DNA from: Proteromonas lacertae
Taxonomy: Eukaryota; Sar; Bigyra; Opalinata; Proteromonadidae
Direction: 5' to 3'
Assembly: GCA_002245135.1 (NCBI GenBank)
Contig: NGBS01000941.1
Coordinates: 1-30,697 of the forward strand
DNA length: 30,697 nt
Shown in pieces: positions 29,630-30,697 of the stretch (the first letter of the stretch is position 1; every line of letters starts with the position of its first letter). The notes below the pieces were generated by a model, which made no database searches, was not told the DNA's origin, and worked only from the letters and a program-made list of their open reading frames with translations. The position numbers were made by a program, and so were the translations under genes.

Positions 29630-30406
29630 ATGATTTATTCAATGACTTTAAAATATGCATGTAAAATTAGAAAAGATAATAGTGTTGCATCAATTACATA
29701 TGATGATCACACTCATGATAGTTTGTTGTTTGTAAAGAAAATTAAAGGATATAATGATATTGGTCATGTAAGATTCTATGGACAACATCAACAACCGAAA
29801 TATGAAGTAATTGTAAAGAATTGGTGAGTCATTTAAATATTAACAATCAACTAAAGGATGAATTCCGTTTTTATTACATTATATTTCCAACAACAATAAG
29901 AATGTTATTGATCCTGGTGTTGTATTTTTTAAATGAAAAGCAAAAGGATAATAAAAAAAAGATAAGTGAAAAAGGAATTTATTATTTTCCAGTATGTGAT
30001 CCAAATCAAAGTCATTGGAGTTTATGGGAAGTAGATTATGTTCCTAATGACTATATGATGTTTAGAATATATGACAGTTTAGCAATTTATATGAACAAAG
30101 AACCAAGAAATATAGTTATAAGAATATTAAACAACTCTTTCATTCTTGCAATCGTGAATTAGAATCATATGAAATAGTAGATACAAAAGTTCATCAAACA
30201 GATGCTGTAACTTGTGGATATTACTGTTTATTCTTTCTTGGAGCAAGATTGAATAATTTGGAAATAACAAAGATTCAAAATATAGAAAGTTTTAATATAA
30301 AATACTTCATTGATGATTTAATTGAAGGTATAGAAAGTTTAAATAACGAAGAAAAAGCGAAATTGTTTTACATTTACAACAAAAAAAACATTTATAGATT
30401 TAAATA
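29630..30406 (+). pseudogene. Ulp1/adenain-like cysteine protease (C48/C5-type), broken
   Basis: The region carries the catalytic layout of the Ulp1/adenovirus-protease clan: the His in PNQSHWSLWEVDYV, the acidic residue in FRIYDSLA, and the Gln and Cys in HQTDAVTCGYYCLFFLGARL. In Polintons and related viruses this enzyme matures capsid proteins; in some DNA transposons its role is unknown. An upstream stretch (MIYSMTLKYACKIRKDNSV ...) may belong to the same or an adjacent protein. The gene is broken. It lies about 200 bp from the right end of the element. Confidence 0.75.
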
Positions 30407-30600
30407 ATTTCATTTTCTTTAAAAATTCTAAAAAGTATCTTTATATAATTACAATGTGTTTGTTAGGTACACACATCCACATAACATAAAAACCAATTTT
30501 GGAAAAAGATTTGAGTTGAATGTTGTTTCAACTTATTTTCTGATTTCAATTTTGTTATATTTGTTAATAATATATTATGATTATCTCATATATGAAATAT

Positions 30601-30684
30601 GAGAAATCAAAAGTGTCTCCTAGACAAACGGCGTGAGAAGATTTAGAAATACGCCGTTTGTCTAGGAGACATTTTTCACTTCTC
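30601..30684. repeat. 84-bp hairpin carrying the family B terminal motif
   Basis: The left arm 30601-30634 and right arm 30651-30684 pair at 31 of 34 positions; the inner 21 bp, TGTCTCCTAGACAAACGGCGT and its complement, pair perfectly. A 16-nt loop separates them. Each arm carries CGCCGTTTGTCTAGGAGACA, matching the CGCCGTTTGTC(N)nGACAC end of family B. It could be two element ends meeting back to back or one palindromic end. Confidence 0.85.
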
Positions 30685-30697
30685 AATTTTCTTCTGT

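Larger units (their letters stand above)
27700..30634 (+). mobile_element. virus-like or Ginger-type element fossil: integrase plus Ulp1-like protease
   Basis: In order: an integrase frame (27853-28827), an Asp/Asn/Gly-rich acidic stretch (28817-29056), weakly coding sequence (29057-29629, with pieces such as VNPEHGGVVITAVKRKMCQ), and an Ulp1/adenain-like cysteine protease (29630-30406). The right border is set at the family-B-like end GTGTCTCCTAGACAAACGG up to 30634. An integrase with an Ulp1-like protease is the combination used by Polintons; some Ginger transposons also carry such proteases. No capsid or polymerase gene is in this stretch. It is broken, with several interruptions, and no left end is recognised. 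Confidence 0.6.

Noticed and set aside
1-30697. CRISPR arrays, rRNA or tRNA genes
   Set aside because: No regularly spaced short repeats and no rRNA or cloverleaf-like stretch was recognised; the repeats present are transposon ends, one TTA microsatellite and inverted repeats.

Overview
This is AT-rich eukaryotic DNA, most likely from a flagellated protist. The best evidence for a flagellate is a long, decayed homologue of HYDIN, a protein of the ciliary central apparatus, at 22.4-27.1 kb. The mix of Polinton/Maverick-like capsid genes, integrase-type and pogo-type DNA transposons and sparse host genes resembles parabasalid (trichomonad) genomes. That placement is inference; no rRNA or other marker is present.

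Layout. (1) 1-8.6 kb is a virus-like (Polinton/Maverick-type) fossil holding two diverged capsid modules in tandem. Each module has a major capsid gene and a minor capsid gene on the minus strand, then a divergent pair of plus-strand genes (an unknown conserved gene and a small membrane protein). The start of a packaging ATPase gene runs off the left edge. A 601-bp short transposon (A1) sits inside one gene of the second module. (2) 9.1-11.4 kb holds two copies of a related short transposon (B1, B2). They flank a unit with a perfect 128-bp inverted repeat that encodes a protein with a MULE/FAR1-like C..HNHP zinc motif. (3) 11.5-18.1 kb is a compact glycan-modification island: a truncated acyltransferase-3 gene, a glycosyltransferase, a class I methyltransferase, an intact 729-residue UDP-GlcNAc 2-epimerase/glycosyltransferase fusion, and a GT17-type N-acetylglucosaminyltransferase. 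Three of these enzymes begin with a hydrophobic signal-anchor-like segment. A segment of different base composition (12.14-13.2 kb) interrupts the island. (4) 18.4-19.3 kb holds a B-type remnant and a second 601-bp A element (A2), inverted relative to A1. (5) 19.5-22.35 kb is a pogo/Tigger-type DNA transposon with an internally deleted transposase. (6) 22.4-27.1 kb is the HYDIN pseudogene. (7) 27.7-30.63 kb is a broken element with a retroviral-type integrase (H2C2 plus DD35E) and an Ulp1/adenain-like cysteine protease. It ends near a 34-bp-arm inverted repeat carrying the same CGCCGTTTGTC motif as the B ends.

The two most interesting results are these. First, the A and B short elements share TGTTGT...ACAACA ends, 5-bp target duplications read directly at three insertions (AGAGG, ATACC, ACTAT), a 17-bp iterated unit inside the terminal repeats, and a homologous core, so one transposition machinery probably moves both. 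Second, the glycan island has 25-26-bp spacers between the methyltransferase, epimerase fusion and GT17 genes, N-terminal membrane anchors on sugar enzymes including a bacterial-type epimerase, and one fully intact gene among broken ones.
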